Below are positions 53,691 through 64,000 of a DNA stretch of 64,000 bases, piece by piece. The position numbers were made by a program, and so were the translations under genes. The notes under the pieces were generated by a model, which had not been told where the DNA came from, ran no database searches, and saw nothing but the letters and a program-made list of their open reading frames with translations. This DNA is from Actinoplanes sandaracinus (GTDB lineage: Bacteria > Actinomycetota > Actinomycetes > Mycobacteriales > Micromonosporaceae). Every line of letters starts with the position of its first letter. The stretch's first letter is position 1. The DNA lies in contig NZ_JASCTH010000004.1 in NCBI RefSeq assembly GCF_030009775.1, forward strand, positions 223,660-287,659, written 5' to 3'.

Positions 53691-53999
53691 CTACAGCTTG
53701 ATCTCGATGTCGACGCCAGCCGGCAGGTCGAGGCGCATGAGCGAGTCGACCGTCTTCGGGGTCGGGTCGATGATGTCGATCAGACGCTTGTGCGTGCGCA
53801 TCTCGAAGTGCTCGCGCGAGTCCTTGTACTTGTGCGGCGAACGGATCACGCAGAAACGGTTGATCTCCGTGGGCAGCGGCACCGGGCCCGCGACCTGCGC
53901 CCCGGTACGCGTCACCGTCTCGACGATCTTCCGCGCCGAGGAGTCGACGACCTCGTGGTCATAGGCCTTGAGCCGGATGCGGATCTTCTGTCCCGCCAT
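53691..53999 (-). CDS. rpsJ: 30S ribosomal protein S10
   Basis: 102 residues: [60 protein letters not shown]. Also NusE. GAGAAGGAAA precedes the ATG by 8-13 bases. First gene of the S10 operon with a long structured leader. Confidence 0.98.
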
Positions 54000-54386
54000 G
54001 GTGGCTTCTGTTTCCTTCTCTCGATGCCGCTACGTGCGGAGGCGGTGCCTCCGCATGCCCGCAGGACCGTTGATCCTGCGTTGTCCGACCCCCGCGGTCG
54101 GGCGTGTCGCGCCTCTTCACAGAATGCTGGGCATTCTGCTGTCGGCCCCTGCCCCCTGACTGCTGGGGTAGACGCCGATCGCGGAGATCTGGGGGCCGGG
54201 CGGCAAGTCAAAACACACCCGGACACCCGGCGAGGGTGGGTAGCTATACGAGACAGCCACCCACCCCGCGCGGACGCAACCTGACTAGTATGCCGGATTG
54301 AATCCGGCAATGCTAATCGGGGTCACCTCTGAGGGTTGTTCGCGACGTCACGTGACGCTAAGCCACCGCCGCGAACAGTTCTCAGA
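54000..54386 (-). promoter_or_regulatory. tuf-rpsJ intergenic control region / S10 leader
   Basis: 387 bases with no gene but several palindromes (minus-strand order): CGTCACGTGACG (54346-54357), a TGCCGGAT/ATCCGGCA hairpin (54291-54309, possible tuf terminator), CAGAATGC/GCATTCTG (54120-54138), the element at 54083-54109 shared with rpsL, and a GCAGGA/TCCTGC hairpin (54061-54079) in the leader. TTGACT at about 54220 lacks a well-placed -10, so no promoter is fixed. Confidence 0.6.
54083..54109 (-). promoter_or_regulatory. 27-base element shared with the rpsL upstream region
   Basis: Differs at one base from 58817-58843. On the minus strand it begins CGACACGCCCGACCGCGGG and can fold as CCGACC/GGTCGG. 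It lies 84 bases before rpsJ. Its core recurs at 40495-40506 upstream of infA. Confidence 0.7.
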
Positions 54387-55580
54387 TCAGACGTTGATCT
54401 TCGTGACCGTTCCGGCGCCGACGGTGCGGCCACCCTCACGGATCGCGAACTTCAGGCCCTGCTCCATGGCGATCGGCTGGATCAGCTTGACCGACATCGA
54501 GGTGGAGTCGCCCGGCATGACCATCTCGGTGCCCTCGGGCAGCGTGACGACGCCGGTGACGTCCGTGGTGCGGAAGTAGAACTGCGGGCGGTAGTTCTGG
54601 AAGAACGGGGTGTGCCGGCCGCCCTCTTCCTTCGAGAGGATGTAGACCTGGCCCTCGAACTCCGTGTGCGGGGTGCTCGTGCCGGGCTTGACCACGACCA
54701 TGCCGCGCTCGACGTCCTCGCGCTTGATGCCGCGGAGCAGCAGACCGACGTTCTCACCCGCGCGGGCCTCGTCGAGCAGCTTGCGGAACATCTCGATGCC
54801 GGTGCAGACGGTCTTGGTCGACTTCTCGCGGATACCGACGATCTCGACCTCCTCGTTCGGCTTGAGGATGCCACGCTCGGCGCGACCGGTCACCACGGTG
54901 CCACGGCCGGTGATCGTGAAGACGTCCTCGATCGGCATGAGGAACGGCTTCTCGGTCTCACGCTCGGGCTGCGGGATCGCGGTGTCGACCGCGTTCATCA
55001 GCTCCATGAGCTTGCCGGTCCACTCCGGGTCGCCCTCGAGCGCCTTGAGCGCCGAGACGCGCACGACCGGAAGGTCGTCGCCCGGGAACTCGTAGGTGCT
55101 GAGCAGCTCGCGGACCTCGAGCTCGACGAGCTCCAGGAGCTCCTCGTCCTCGACCATGTCGCTCTTGTTCAGGGCGACGACGATGTACGGAACGCCGACC
55201 TGGCGGGCCAGGAGCACGTGCTCCTTGGTCTGCGGCATCGGGCCGTCGGTGGCGGCCACGACCAGGATCGCGCCGTCCATCTGCGCGGCACCGGTGATCA
55301 TGTTCTTGATGTAGTCAGCGTGGCCGGGGCAGTCCACGTGCGCGTAGTGACGCGACGCGGTCTGGTACTCGACGTGCGCGATCGAGATCGTGATACCACG
55401 GGCCTTCTCTTCAGGCGCCTTGTCGATCTCGTCGAACGGGGTGTACGGGTTCAGGTCCGGGAACTCGTCGTGCAGGACCTTCGTGATGGCCGCAGTCAGC
55501 GTCGTCTTACCGTGGTCGATGTGACCAATGGTGCCGATGTTGACGTGCGGCTTAGTCCGCTCGAACTTCGCCTTCGCCAC
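54387..55580 (-). CDS. tuf: elongation factor Tu
   Basis: 397-residue GTPase delivering aminoacyl-tRNA. GTPase motifs [38 protein letters not shown]; domain 2/3 landmarks [20 protein letters not shown] and [17 protein letters not shown] preceded by CAGGAGGAC. Distal gene of the str operon, 119 bases after fusA. Confidence 0.98.
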   Translation of the reverse strand: MAKAKFERTKPHVNIGTIGHIDHGKTTLTAAITKVLHDEFPDLNPYTPFDEIDKAPEEKARGITISIAHVEYQTASRHYAHVDCPGHADYIKNMITGAAQMDGAILVVAATDGPMPQTKEHVLLARQVGVPYIVVALNKSDMVEDEELLELVELEVRELLSTYEFPGDDLPVVRVSALKALEGDPEWTGKLMELMNAVDTAIPQPERETEKPFLMPIEDVFTITGRGTVVTGRAERGILKPNEEVEIVGIREKSTKTVCTGIEMFRKLLDEARAGENVGLLLRGIKREDVERGMVVVKPGTSTPHTEFEGQVYILSKEEGGRHTPFFQNYRPQFYFRTTDVTGVVTLPEGTEMVMPGDSTSMSVKLIQPIAMEQGLKFAIREGGRTVGAGTVTKINV

Positions 55581-55659
55581 TGGTGTCCTCCTGTGGACTG
55601 TGTCATTACTTTTCGCCCGGCACGCCGATAAGGCGCTCAGGACTCTGTCGACTGCTCGT

Positions 55660-55690
55660 GCACGTGCGGCCCTCGACGGACCGCACGTGC
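55660..55690 (-). terminator. fusA-tuf intercistronic hairpin
   Basis: Perfect 10-base arms GCACGTGCGG/CCGCACGTGC with an 11-base loop, about 10 bases after fusA. No T-tract; candidate attenuator. Confidence 0.6.
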
Positions 55691-55699
55691 CTCAACGCG

Positions 55700-57802
55700 T
55701 CAGGCGCCGGTGGCCTTAGCGATGATCTCCTTCGCGACGCTCGCGGGAACCTCGGCGTAGGAGTCGAACTGCATGCTGTAGCTAGCCCGGCCGGCGGTCT
55801 TCGACCGCAGGTCGCCGACGTAGCCGAACATCTCCGAGAGCGGCACCAGAGCCTTGATGACGCGAGCGCCGTGACGCTCCTCCATCGACTGGATCATGCC
55901 ACGACGGGAGTTGAGGTCGCCGATGACGTCACCCATGTTGTCCTCAGGGGTGGTGACCTCGACGGCCATCATCGGCTCGAGGAGAGCGGGGTCGGCCTTG
56001 CGGGCCGCCTCCTTCATCGCCATCGAGCCGGCGATCTTGAACGCCATCTCAGACGAGTCGACCTCGTGGTACTGACCGTCGACAAGCGTGAACTTGACGC
56101 CGACCAGCGGGTAACCGGCGAGGACGCCGTACTGCAGGGAGTCCTGCGCGCCCGCGTCCACCGAGGGGATGAACTCCTTGGGGATGCGACCACCGGTCAC
56201 CGCGTTGACGAACTCGTACGTGGGCCCGTCCGCGCCGAGCTCCAGCGGGCCGACGGTGACGACGACCTTCGCGTACTGGCCCGAACCACCGGTCTGCTTC
56301 TTGTGGACGTACGTGAGCTTCTCCACGGTGCCGCGGATCGTCTCGCGGTACGCCACCTGCGGCTTACCGATGTTGGCCTCGACGTTGAACTCGCGGCGCA
56401 TGCGGTCCACCAGGATGTCCAGGTGGAGCTCGCCCATGCCGGCGATGATCGTCTGACCGGTCTCCTCGTCGTTGAAGACGCGGAAGGTCGGGTCCTCTTC
56501 GGCCAGGCGCTGGATCGCGGTGCCCAGCTTCTCCTGGTCCGACTTGGTCTTCGGCTCGATGGCGACCTGGATGACCGGCTCAGGGAAGGTCATCGACTCC
56601 AGGATGACCGGGTTCGCCGGGTCGCTGAGCGTGTCACCGGTGGTGGTCTGCTTGAGACCCTGGACGGCGATGATGTCGCCGGCCTGCGCGGTGGCGCGCT
56701 CCTCACGCTTGTTCGCGTGCATCTGGTAGATCTTGCCGATCCGCTCTTTACGGTCCTTGGTGGAGTTGACCACCTGGGAACCGGAGTCGAGCGTGCCGGA
56801 GTAGACCCGGACGTAGGTCAGCTTGCCGAGGTGCTTGTCCGTCTGGATCTTGAAGGCCAGACCGGAGAACGGCTCGTCGTTCGAGGGCTTGCGCAGCATC
56901 GCCGTCTCGCCGTCGGTGGCCGTGCCCTCGATCGCCGGGATGTCCAGCGGCGACGGCAGGTAGTCGACGACGGCGTCGAGCATGGGCTGAACGCCCTTGT
57001 TCTTGAACGCCGAGCCACACAGGACCGGGTTGGCCTTGCTGGCGATCGTGGCGCGCCGGATGGCGGCCCTGATCTCGTCGACCGAGACCTCTTCGCCCTC
57101 GAGGTACTTCTCCATGACCGCGTCATCGACGTCGGCCAGGGTCTCGATCAGCTTCTCGCGCCACTCGTTCGCGGAGTCGACCAGGTCGGCCGGGATCTCC
57201 TCGATCGCGTAGTCCTCACCCTTCTGGGTCTCCCCACGCCAGGTGAGCGCCTTCATGTCGATCAGGTCGACGACACCGATGTGGTCACCCTCGAGCCCGA
57301 TCGGGATCTGGAGGACCAGCGGAGTGGCGTTGAGCCGGTCGATCATCATCTGGACGCAGCGGAAGAAGTCGGCACCGGTCCGGTCGAGCTTGTTGACGAA
57401 GCACATCCGGGGGACGTCGTACTTGTCCGCCTGGCGCCACACGTTCTCGGTCTGGGGCTCGACACCGGCCACACCGTCGTACACCGCGACCGCACCGTCG
57501 AGCACCCGCAGCGACCGCTCGACCTCGACCGTGAAGTCGACGTGGCCGGGCGTGTCGATGATCTGAATCGTGTAGCCCTTCCACTCGCACTTCGTGGCGG
57601 CGGAGGTGATGGTGATACCGCGTTCCTGCTCCTGCTCCATCCAGTCCATGACGGCGGCGCCCTCGTGGACCTCACCGATCTTGTACGTGATGCCGGTGTA
57701 GAACAGGATCCGCTCGGTCGTCGTGGTCTTACCAGCGTCGATGTGCGCCATGATGCCGATGTTGCGTACCTTGGCGAGCGCGTCTGCGGCGGCCACTTCC
57801 AT
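55700..57802 (-). CDS. fusA: elongation factor G
   Basis: 700-residue translocation GTPase. [49 protein letters not shown]; domain [22 protein letters not shown] with [12 protein letters not shown]-terminal [20 protein letters not shown]. The start could also be the GTG two codons on (57796), which matches the usual [12 protein letters not shown] start. Confidence 0.97.
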   Translation of the reverse strand: MEVAAADALAKVRNIGIMAHIDAGKTTTTERILFYTGITYKIGEVHEGAAVMDWMEQEQERGITITSAATKCEWKGYTIQIIDTPGHVDFTVEVERSLRVLDGAVAVYDGVAGVEPQTENVWRQADKYDVPRMCFVNKLDRTGADFFRCVQMMIDRLNATPLVLQIPIGLEGDHIGVVDLIDMKALTWRGETQKGEDYAIEEIPADLVDSANEWREKLIETLADVDDAVMEKYLEGEEVSVDEIRAAIRRATIASKANPVLCGSAFKNKGVQPMLDAVVDYLPSPLDIPAIEGTATDGETAMLRKPSNDEPFSGLAFKIQTDKHLGKLTYVRVYSGTLDSGSQVVNSTKDRKERIGKIYQMHANKREERATAQAGDIIAVQGLKQTTTGDTLSDPANPVILESMTFPEPVIQVAIEPKTKSDQEKLGTAIQRLAEEDPTFRVFNDEETGQTIIAGMGELHLDILVDRMRREFNVEANIGKPQVAYRETIRGTVEKLTYVHKKQTGGSGQYAKVVVTVGPLELGADGPTYEFVNAVTGGRIPKEFIPSVDAGAQDSLQYGVLAGYPLVGVKFTLVDGQYHEVDSSEMAFKIAGSMAMKEAARKADPALLEPMMAVEVTTPEDNMGDVIGDLNSRRGMIQSMEERHGARVIKALVPLSEMFGYVGDLRSKTAGRASYSMQFDSYAEVPASVAKEIIAKATGA

Positions 57803-57848
57803 CCCTACTTTTCTTCGTCGTCGTCTCGTGGACCGGTACGACTGCCGT

Positions 57849-57868
57849 GGCCCGGCCGGAGCCGGGCC
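57849..57868 (-). other. rpsG-fusA intercistronic hairpin
   Basis: 8-base arms GGCCCGGC/GCCGGGCC with a four-base loop, 12 bases past rpsG. Candidate attenuator/processing hairpin. Confidence 0.5.
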
Positions 57869-57880
57869 CGCAGCAGGGTC

Positions 57881-58351
57881 TTACCAGCGGTAGTGCGCGA
57901 AGGCCTTGTTGGACTCCGCCATCTTGTGAGTGTCCTCGCGACGCTTGACCGCGGCGCCGAGACCGTTGCTGGCGTCGAGCAGCTCGTTCTGGAGGCGCTC
58001 GATCATGGTCTTCTCGCGGCGGGCCTTGGAGTACTGGACCAGCCAGCGCAGACCGAGGGTGGTCTGACGCGGGGTACGAACCTCGACCGGCACCTGGTAG
58101 GTCGCGCCACCGACGCGGCGGCTGCGGACCTCGAGGGTCGGCTTCACGTTGTCCATCGCGCGCTTGAGGATGACCACCGGGTCGGTGCCGCTCTTCTCGC
58201 GGGCACCTTCCAGGGCTCCGTACACGATGCGCTCGGCGAGCTGGCGCTTGCCGGCGACGAGGATCTTGTTGACCAGCTGAGTCACCAGCGGGGAGTTGTA
58301 CACCGGGTCAGCGACCACAGGGTGGCGCGGAGCGGGTCCCTTACGCGGCAT
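57881..58351 (-). CDS. rpsG: 30S ribosomal protein S7
   Basis: 156 residues: [60 protein letters not shown], ending AFAHYRW. ATG at 58351, one base after the rpsL stop; the longer ORF is an rpsL shadow. Confidence 0.98.
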   Translation of the reverse strand: MPRKGPAPRHPVVADPVYNSPLVTQLVNKILVAGKRQLAERIVYGALEGAREKSGTDPVVILKRAMDNVKPTLEVRSRRVGGATYQVPVEVRTPRQTTLGLRWLVQYSKARREKTMIERLQNELLDASNGLGAAVKRREDTHKMAESNKAFAHYRW

Positions 58352-58352
58352 A

Positions 58353-58727
58353 TCAGCTCTTCTCCTTCTTCGCGCCGTAACGGCTGCGGGCCTGCTTGCG
58401 GTTGCGGACACCCTGGGTGTCCAGCGAACCGCGAACGATCTTGTAGCGGACGCCCGGAAGGTCCTTAACACGACCGCCACGCACGAGCACGATCGAGTGC
58501 TCCTGCAGGTTGTGGCCGACGCCCGGGATGTACGCCGTCACCTCGATCTGGCTGCTGAGCTTCACACGAGCGACCTTGCGCAGCGCAGAGTTCGGCTTCT
58601 TGGGGGTGGTGGTGTACACGCGCGTGCACACGCCGCGCCGCTGAGGACTTCCCTTCAGCGCCGGCGTCTTCGTCTTGCTCGTCTTCGCCTGGCGGCCCTT
58701 GCGGACCAGCTGCTGGATCGTGGGCAC
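58353..58727 (-). CDS. rpsL: 30S ribosomal protein S12
   Basis: 124 residues at the decoding centre. [60 protein letters not shown]. The streptomycin-site lysines (in PKKPNS and RVKDLP) are wild type. GTG start behind GGAGCGGAGAAA. First gene of the str operon. Confidence 0.98.
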   Translation of the reverse strand: MPTIQQLVRKGRQAKTSKTKTPALKGSPQRRGVCTRVYTTTPKKPNSALRKVARVKLSSQIEVTAYIPGVGHNLQEHSIVLVRGGRVKDLPGVRYKIVRGSLDTQGVRNRKQARSRYGAKKEKS

Positions 58728-59177
58728 CGGGTTTCTCCGCTCCCTTCGGCCGCTTCCTGTAATACGGCCGCACCGTGTATGTCTGCCTCTGTGTGGCGGC
58801 CACTCCCGAAGGGAGCGTCCGACACCCGCGGTCGGGCGTGTCGTCCGGCTCACGGTCCCATCACGCGTGAAGGTTCACGCGCTCCGGCTTTGTCTGTGTC
58901 AGGGCTCGGTCACCCGCCGGGCAGAACCCGGCGTGAGACTTTGCGCCCATCGTGCTGCTGAGACCCGTCGCACATTCCGATTCGGGCGCACGCACGAGTT
59001 GCCCGGGCGAGCCCGGGCACGAGGGGAAAGACTACCCACCCTGCGCACCCAGGTCAAAATGAACCCAGGCTCCCACGATGGACATCTCCGTATACCAGTG
59101 TACCGGGTACTCCTGCGCGCCATCCTCGCGGTGCCAGATCTCCGCTTTCCGGGCCCCTCGCCGAGGCTTCGCAGCGG
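58728..59177 (-). promoter_or_regulatory. str operon upstream region
   Basis: 450 bases without a gene. It holds the element shared with rpsJ (58817-58843), an 8-base inverted repeat CGCGTGAA/TTCACGCG (58864-58881), and a CTCCC/GGGAG mini-hairpin (58803-58815). CTGACA near 58898 is a -35 candidate, but no convincing -10 is placed. Confidence 0.6.
58817..58843 (-). promoter_or_regulatory. 27-base element shared with the rpsJ upstream region
   Basis: One mismatch to 54083-54109; minus strand starts CGACACGCCCGACCGCGGG. 90 bases before the rpsL GTG, nearly the same distance as its copy before rpsJ. Confidence 0.7.
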
Positions 59178-59699
59178 TCATGTCAGCTGCAACACCAGCC
59201 CCAATCCCAGGGCCAGCACCGCCAGCGCGGCGCCGCTGAGACCACACGCGATGCCGCCGACCGTGAGCCCACGACCGGTGAATCGGACCTGGCCAGGCCG
59301 CGGCTCCCGGGCGATCTGCCGGCGGGCCACCAGCGCAGTGACCACCGCGCCCGTGCACGCCAGGATGCTGAGCAGGGTAAACGCACCGGCGACCCAGCCG
59401 CCCCAGCCCTCCTCCGCGCCGGTGAGCCCGAAGCAGAGTGCGGCGAACGACACCAGGACCGCGGCGATACCGGCGACCAGCGAACCGATGGCCGCGCCCG
59501 ACGTGATCGGCGCCACCCGCAGATGCACCAGGCCGAAGTCGGTCCCGGTCACCTGGTCGACCCGCTCCGGCTCCCAGCCGGCGGAGACCGGCGGCCGGGG
59601 CATCGGCGGGGGCGGAACGAAACCATAGGGCGATCCGTACGGCACCGGCGGCGGCGGGCCGTTCGGCGCCGGATACGGCGGGCGCAGTGGTTGCGTCAT
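59178..59699 (-). CDS. proline-rich DUF4190-like membrane protein
   Basis: 173 residues. A Pro/Tyr-rich N-terminus (TQPLRPPYPAPNGPPPPVPY) is followed by about four hydrophobic helices (GSLVAGIAAVLVSFAALCFG; WVAGAFTLLSILACTGAVV; GGIACGLSGAALAVLALGLG) in the DUF4190-like repeated pattern. Function unknown. Start is the ATG at 59699 or the in-frame ATG at 59711; neither has a strong Shine-Dalgarno. Next to a second such gene. Confidence 0.7.
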   Translation of the reverse strand: MTQPLRPPYPAPNGPPPPVPYGSPYGFVPPPPMPRPPVSAGWEPERVDQVTGTDFGLVHLRVAPITSGAAIGSLVAGIAAVLVSFAALCFGLTGAEEGWGGWVAGAFTLLSILACTGAVVTALVARRQIAREPRPGQVRFTGRGLTVGGIACGLSGAALAVLALGLGLVLQLT

Positions 59700-59752
59700 G
59701 GCAGAAAGCATGTCACCCGTACGAGCCGTGCCGCACCCCGCCCGGCGCGGGC

Positions 59753-60103
59753 TCAGTTGGTCCCTGGCGCGAAGTCCTGCCCGCCCGGCGCCACGGCCAG
59801 GTGCAGCAATCCGGCGATCAGCACCACCACCAGCGCGGTGAGGGCCAGCACCAGCCCGCCCCAGGCCAGCCTGCGGCCTCGTCTGATCCAGGCCGACCCG
59901 GTCAGGTACCCGCCGGCCGCATAGGCCTGACGGGCCGCCTGACGGGCCAGAAGGAGCGCCAGAGTGGCCGGAATCACGCCTCCCACGAGCGGGCCGGTGA
60001 GCAGCCCCACCAGACCGAGCGCGAAAACGGCCCGCGCCTTCGTCGACGGCACCGGTTCCGGGTCCATCGGGTGGCGTGTGTGCGCAGTGGTGGGAAGGGT
60101 CAC
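59753..60103 (-). CDS. small DUF4190-like membrane protein
   Basis: 116 residues with two hydrophobic helices (AVFALGLVGLLTGPLVGGVI; GGLVLALTALVVVLIAGLLH) flanking a basic segment. It resembles the neighbour at 59178, suggesting duplication. Function unknown. Lies between rpoC and the str operon, behind the rpoC terminator. Confidence 0.68.
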   Translation of the reverse strand: MTLPTTAHTRHPMDPEPVPSTKARAVFALGLVGLLTGPLVGGVIPATLALLLARQAARQAYAAGGYLTGSAWIRRGRRLAWGGLVLALTALVVVLIAGLLHLAVAPGGQDFAPGTN

Positions 60104-60122
60104 CCACCCATCTTAGAAACGC

Positions 60123-60159
60123 CCGCAGGGCGGCCGCGCCATGCGCGACCGCCCTGCGG
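60123..60159 (-). terminator. terminator after rpoC
   Basis: Stem CCGCAGGGCGG/CCGCCCTGCGG with further CGCGC/GCGCG pairing inside, then GCGTTTCT on the minus strand, 20 bases past the rpoC stop. Clear terminator of the rpoBC operon. Confidence 0.85.
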
Positions 60160-60178
60160 AGAGAACCTTGCGAAACCC

Positions 60179-63100
60179 TTAGCGGTACGACCCGAAGTCG
60201 AAGTCGTCCAGCGGCACAGCCTGCCCGCTGGCCGGCCCGAAGCCGTAGTCGGTCTCGGGGTACCCGGTCATCGAGTACACCTTGGCCTTGGCCTCCTCGG
60301 TCGGCTCGACCCGGATGTTGCGGTACTTGGAGATACCGGTACCGGCCGGGATGAGCTTACCGATGATGACGTTCTCCTTGAGGCCCACCAGCGAGTCGCT
60401 GCGCGAGTTGATCGCAGCGTCGGTGAGCACCCGGGTGGTCTCCTGGAAGGAGGCCGCCGAGAGCCAGGAGTCGGTCGCCAGCGACGCCTTGGTGATACCC
60501 ATCAGCACCGGACGACCGGCGGCGGGCTCGCCACCCTCGCCCACGAGCCGGCGGTTCTCCGACTCGAAGAGGGCGCGGTCGACCAGCACACCCGGCAGGA
60601 ACTCGGTCGCGCCGGAGTCGATGACCGTCACGCGCTTGAGCATCTGGCGAATGATGATCTCGATGTGCTTGTCGTGGATGAGCACACCCTGCGAGCGGTA
60701 GACCTCCTGGACCTCCTGGGTCAGGTGGACCTGGACCGCACGCGGGCCCATGATGCGCAGCAGTTCGTGCGGGTCGATGGTGCCCTCGGTGAGCTTCTCG
60801 CCGACCTTGACGTGGCCACCGTCGTGCGCCCGCAGTTTGACGCGCTTGGAGATCTTGTCGTAAACGATCTCCTCGCTGCCGTCGTCCGGGATCACGACGA
60901 TCTTGCGCGAACGCTCGCCGTCCTCGATGCGGATGCGTCCCGGGGTGTCGGCGATGGGCGCCTTGCCCTTGGGCACGCGGGCCTCGAAGATCTCCTGGAC
61001 ACGCGGCAGACCCTGCGTGATGTCCTCACCCGCCACACCACCGGTGTGGAAGGTACGCATCGTCAGCTGGGTACCCGGCTCACCGATCGACTGGGCCGCG
61101 ATGATGCCGACCGCCTCGCCGATGTCCACGGCCTTACCGGTCGGCAGCGACCGGCCGTAGCAGGCCGCACACACGCCCAGCTTCGACTCACAGGTCAGCA
61201 CGCTGCGCACCCGGACCGTCTCGGTGCCCGCGGCGACCAGCTTGTCGACCAGGATCGAGTTGAGGTCCTCGCCACGGGCGACAACCAGGTTGCCGGCCTT
61301 GTCGAAGATGTCGTCAGCGAGCGTGCGGGCGTGGATGCCGGTCTCGGCGTGCGCCTCCAGCTCGAGCTCACCCTGCTGGTTCGGCAACAGCACCGCCATC
61401 GGGATCGCGCGCTCGGTGCCGCAGTCCTCCTCGCGGATGATGACGTCCTGCGAGACGTCCACCAGACGACGGGTCAGGTAACCCGAGTCGGCGGTACGCA
61501 GCGCGGTGTCGGCCAGACCCTTACGGGCACCGTGCGTGGAGATGAAGTACTCCAGAACGGTCAGACCCTCGCGGTACGACGAGGTGATCGGCCGCGGGAT
61601 GATCTCACCCTTGGGGTTGGCCACCAGGCCGCGGATCGCGGCGATCTGCCGGAGCTGGAGGAGGTTACCGCGAGCGCCGGAGTTGATCATGACCCAGAGC
61701 GGGTTCTCCTGCGGCAGCGCGGTCTCCATCTCCTTGGAGATGTCGTTCGTCGCCTTGGTCCAGATGTCGATGAGCTCGCTACGGCGCTCCTCGACGGTGA
61801 TCAGACCACGCTGGTACTGCTTGTCGATCTGGTCCGCCTCGCCCTGGTAGCGAGCGAGGATCTCCGGCTTGCGCGGCGGGGCGATGACGTCGCCCATACC
61901 GATCGTCACGCCGGACCAGGTGGCCCAGTGGAAACCGGCCTCCTTGAGCGCGTCCAGGGTCGCGGCCAGGGCGACCTTCGGGAAACGCTCGGCGAGGTCG
62001 TTGACGATCGCCGACAGCTGACCCTTGCGGATCTCGTAGTTGACGTACCGGTACCCCGGGGGCAGCGTCTCGTTGAAGATGACCCGGCCCAGGGTGGTCT
62101 CGACCAGAACCTGGTCGCCCTCCACCCAGTCCTCGGGCGCGACCCACGGCTCGCCCTTGGCGCCGTTGTCGACCCCGACGACCTCACGCAGCCGGATCTT
62201 GACCGGTGCCTGGAGGTGCAGTTCGCCGTTGTCGAACGCCATCCGCGCCTCGGCGTCGGAGCTGAACACCCGACCCTCGCCCTTGGCACCGGGCGTCATG
62301 TGGGTCAGGTAGTACAGACCGATGACCATGTCCTGGGTGGGCATGGTGACCGGCTTGCCGTCGGCCGGCTTGAGGATGTTGTTCGACGACAGCATCAGGA
62401 TCCGGGCCTCGGCCTGCGCCTCGGCCGACAGCGGCACGTGCACCGCCATCTGGTCACCGTCGAAGTCGGCGTTGAACGCCGTACAGACGAGCGGGTGGAT
62501 CTGGATCGCCTTGCCCTCGACCAGCTGCGGCTCGAAGGCCTGGATGCCGAGGCGGTGCAGGGTCGGCGCACGGTTCAGCAGAACCGGGTGCTCGCTGATG
62601 ACCTCTTCGAGGACGTCCCACACGACCGGGCGCTGCCGCTCGACCATCCGCTTGGCGGACTTGATGTTCTGCGCGTGGTTCAGGTCGACCAGGCGCTTCA
62701 TCACGAACGGCTTGAACAGCTCCAGCGCCATCTGCTTCGGCAGGCCGCACTGGTGCAGCTTGAGCCGGGGGCCGACGACGATGACGGAACGACCGGAGTA
62801 GTCGACCCGCTTGCCGAGCAGGTTCTGACGGAACCGGCCCTGCTTGCCCTTGAGCATGTCGGAGAGCGACTTCAGCGGGCGGTTACCCGGGCCGGTGACC
62901 GGCCGGCCACGACGGCCGTTGTCGAACAGCGCGTCGACGGCCTCCTGGAGCATCCGCTTCTCGTTGTTCACGATGATCTCGGGCGCGCCCAGGTCGATCA
63001 GTCGCTTGAGGCGGTTGTTCCGGTTGATGACCCGGCGGTACAGGTCGTTCAGGTCGGAGGTCGCGAAGCGGCCACCGTCGAGCTGCACCATCGGGCGCAG

Positions 63101-64000
63101 GTCCGGCGGGATGACCGGCACGCAGTCCAGGACCATGCCGAGCGGGGAGTTGCGGGTGTTCAGGAACGCCGCGACGACCTTGAGCCGCTTGAGCGCCCGG
63201 ATCTTCCGCTGGCCCTTGCCGGAACGGATGATCTCCCGAAGGTTCTCCGCCTCGGCGTCCAGGTCCATGTTCTGGAGCAGAGCCTTGATGGCCTCGGCGC
63301 CCATGCCACCGGTGAAGTACTCACCGAAGCGGTCCCGCAGCTCGCGGTAGAGCAGCTCGTCGGTGACCAGCTGCTTCGAGTCGAGCTTGCGGAAGGTGTC
63401 GAGCACCTCGTCGAGGCGGTCGATCTCGCGCTGCGCCTTGTCCCGGATCTGGCGCATCTCGCGCTCGCCGGCTTCCTTGACCTTGCGGCGCACGTCGGCC
63501 TTGGCACCCTCGGCTTCAAGCTCCGCGAGGTCCTGCTCCAGCTTGGCGGCCCGCTTCTCGATCTCGGAGTCGCGGCTGTTCTCGGACTGGCGCTTCTCGG
63601 CGAAGATCTCGTTCTCGATCGTGGACATGTCACGGTGACGCGACTCGGCGTCAACGCTCGTGATCACGTACGAGGCGAAGTAGATGATCTTCTCGAGGTC
63701 CTTGGGAGCAAGGTCCAGCAGGTAGCCGAGCCGGCTCGGGACACCCTTGAAGTACCAGATGTGGGTCACCGACGCGGCCAGCTCGATGTGACCCATGCGC
63801 TCACGGCGGACCTTGGATCGGGTCACCTCGACGCCGCAGCGCTCACAGATGATGCCCTTGAACCGGACCCGCTTGTACTTGCCGCAGTAGCACTCCCAGT
63901 CCCGCTGAGGGCCGAAGATCTTCTCGCAGAAGAGTCCGTCCTTCTCGGGCTTGAGGGTGCGGTAGTTGATCGTCTCGGGCTTCTTGACCTCGCCGTGCGA
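60179..64000 (-). CDS. rpoC: RNA polymerase subunit beta' (5' end outside window)
   Basis: 1273 residues are visible; the start lies beyond the right edge. The N-terminal zinc ribbon [20 protein letters not shown] is near 63850-63910, the catalytic Mg site [19 protein letters not shown] near 62450, the second zinc cluster [14 protein letters not shown] near 61170, and the trigger-loop region [17 protein letters not shown] near 61040. The C-terminus ends [11 protein letters not shown]. The frame is open to the last base, coding [16 protein letters not shown] at the edge. Confidence 0.98.
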   Translation of the reverse strand, partial: SHGEVKKPETINYRTLKPEKDGLFCEKIFGPQRDWECYCGKYKRVRFKGIICERCGVEVTRSKVRRERMGHIELAASVTHIWYFKGVPSRLGYLLDLAPKDLEKIIYFASYVITSVDAESRHRDMSTIENEIFAEKRQSENSRDSEIEKRAAKLEQDLAELEAEGAKADVRRKVKEAGEREMRQIRDKAQREIDRLDEVLDTFRKLDSKQLVTDELLYRELRDRFGEYFTGGMGAEAIKALLQNMDLDAEAENLREIIRSGKGQRKIRALKRLKVVAAFLNTRNSPLGMVLDCVPVIPPDLRPMVQLDGGRFATSDLNDLYRRVINRNNRLKRLIDLGAPEIIVNNEKRMLQEAVDALFDNGRRGRPVTGPGNRPLKSLSDMLKGKQGRFRQNLLGKRVDYSGRSVIVVGPRLKLHQCGLPKQMALELFKPFVMKRLVDLNHAQNIKSAKRMVERQRPVVWDVLEEVISEHPVLLNRAPTLHRLGIQAFEPQLVEGKAIQIHPLVCTAFNADFDGDQMAVHVPLSAEAQAEARILMLSSNNILKPADGKPVTMPTQDMVIGLYYLTHMTPGAKGEGRVFSSDAEARMAFDNGELHLQAPVKIRLREVVGVDNGAKGEPWVAPEDWVEGDQVLVETTLGRVIFNETLPPGYRYVNYEIRKGQLSAIVNDLAERFPKVALAATLDALKEAGFHWATWSGVTIGMGDVIAPPRKPEILARYQGEADQIDKQYQRGLITVEERRSELIDIWTKATNDISKEMETALPQENPLWVMINSGARGNLLQLRQIAAIRGLVANPKGEIIPRPITSSYREGLTVLEYFISTHGARKGLADTALRTADSGYLTRRLVDVSQDVIIREEDCGTERAIPMAVLLPNQQGELELEAHAETGIHARTLADDIFDKAGNLVVARGEDLNSILVDKLVAAGTETVRVRSVLTCESKLGVCAACYGRSLPTGKAVDIGEAVGIIAAQSIGEPGTQLTMRTFHTGGVAGEDITQGLPRVQEIFEARVPKGKAPIADTPGRIRIEDGERSRKIVVIPDDGSEEIVYDKISKRVKLRAHDGGHVKVGEKLTEGTIDPHELLRIMGPRAVQVHLTQEVQEVYRSQGVLIHDKHIEIIIRQMLKRVTVIDSGATEFLPGVLVDRALFESENRRLVGEGGEPAAGRPVLMGITKASLATDSWLSAASFQETTRVLTDAAINSRSDSLVGLKENVIIGKLIPAGTGISKYRNIRVEPTEEAKAKVYSMTGYPETDYGFGPASGQAVPLDDFDFGSYR

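Overview
The window is very GC-rich, gene-dense actinobacterial chromosome. Gene order, protein sequences and GTG/TTG start usage suggest a member of the Micromonosporaceae, probably Actinoplanes or a close relative; this is an inference from sequence character, not a database match. It is core chromosome throughout: I see no insertion sequence, prophage, CRISPR array, tRNA or rRNA gene. Left part (1-14.3 kb): a tightly coupled minus-strand run alr, alpha/beta hydrolase, tsaE, ung, tsaB; then nnr and acpS; a plus-strand pair (EspC/WXG100-like protein plus DUF1023 hydrolase); the two amino-sugar genes glmS and glmM that feed peptidoglycan, flanking an MmpS-like membrane protein and a DapC-like aminotransferase; and the rplM-rpsI pair with a good promoter. 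Middle part (15-36 kb), the accessory section: a uroporphyrinogen-III synthase/winged-helix fusion; a four-gene conservon (cvnA-D: sensor kinase, roadblock protein, DUF742 protein, GTPase); a proline-rich membrane protein; then the most interesting locus, a cyclic-di-GMP-I (GEMM) riboswitch in front of a small secreted protein and a SipW-type (Ser/His) signal peptidase fused to a DUF5305-like domain and a 500-residue low-complexity tail. This looks like an actinobacterial analogue of the Bacillus sipW-tasA biofilm-matrix locus under direct second-messenger control. It is followed by a seven-gene thiamin operon (thiE, thiO, thiS, thiG, tenI/thiE-like, thiD, thiC) behind a TPP riboswitch and a clear promoter, then an ABC-F ATPase, a small-domain methyltransferase and a membrane-anchored protein. 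Right part (35.5-64 kb), all on the minus strand: the translation/transcription superoperon. In transcription order it reads rpoC (cut by the window edge), two small membrane proteins, rpsL-rpsG-fusA-tuf, the S10 operon rpsJ to rpsQ, the spc operon rplN to rplO, secY-adk-map, infA-rpmJ-rpsM-rpsK-rpsD-rpoA-rplQ, and truA. Strong hairpins lie at many of the internal boundaries. A nearly identical 27-base element lies upstream of both rpsL and rpsJ, and its core recurs upstream of the infA promoter, suggesting shared control of these operons.
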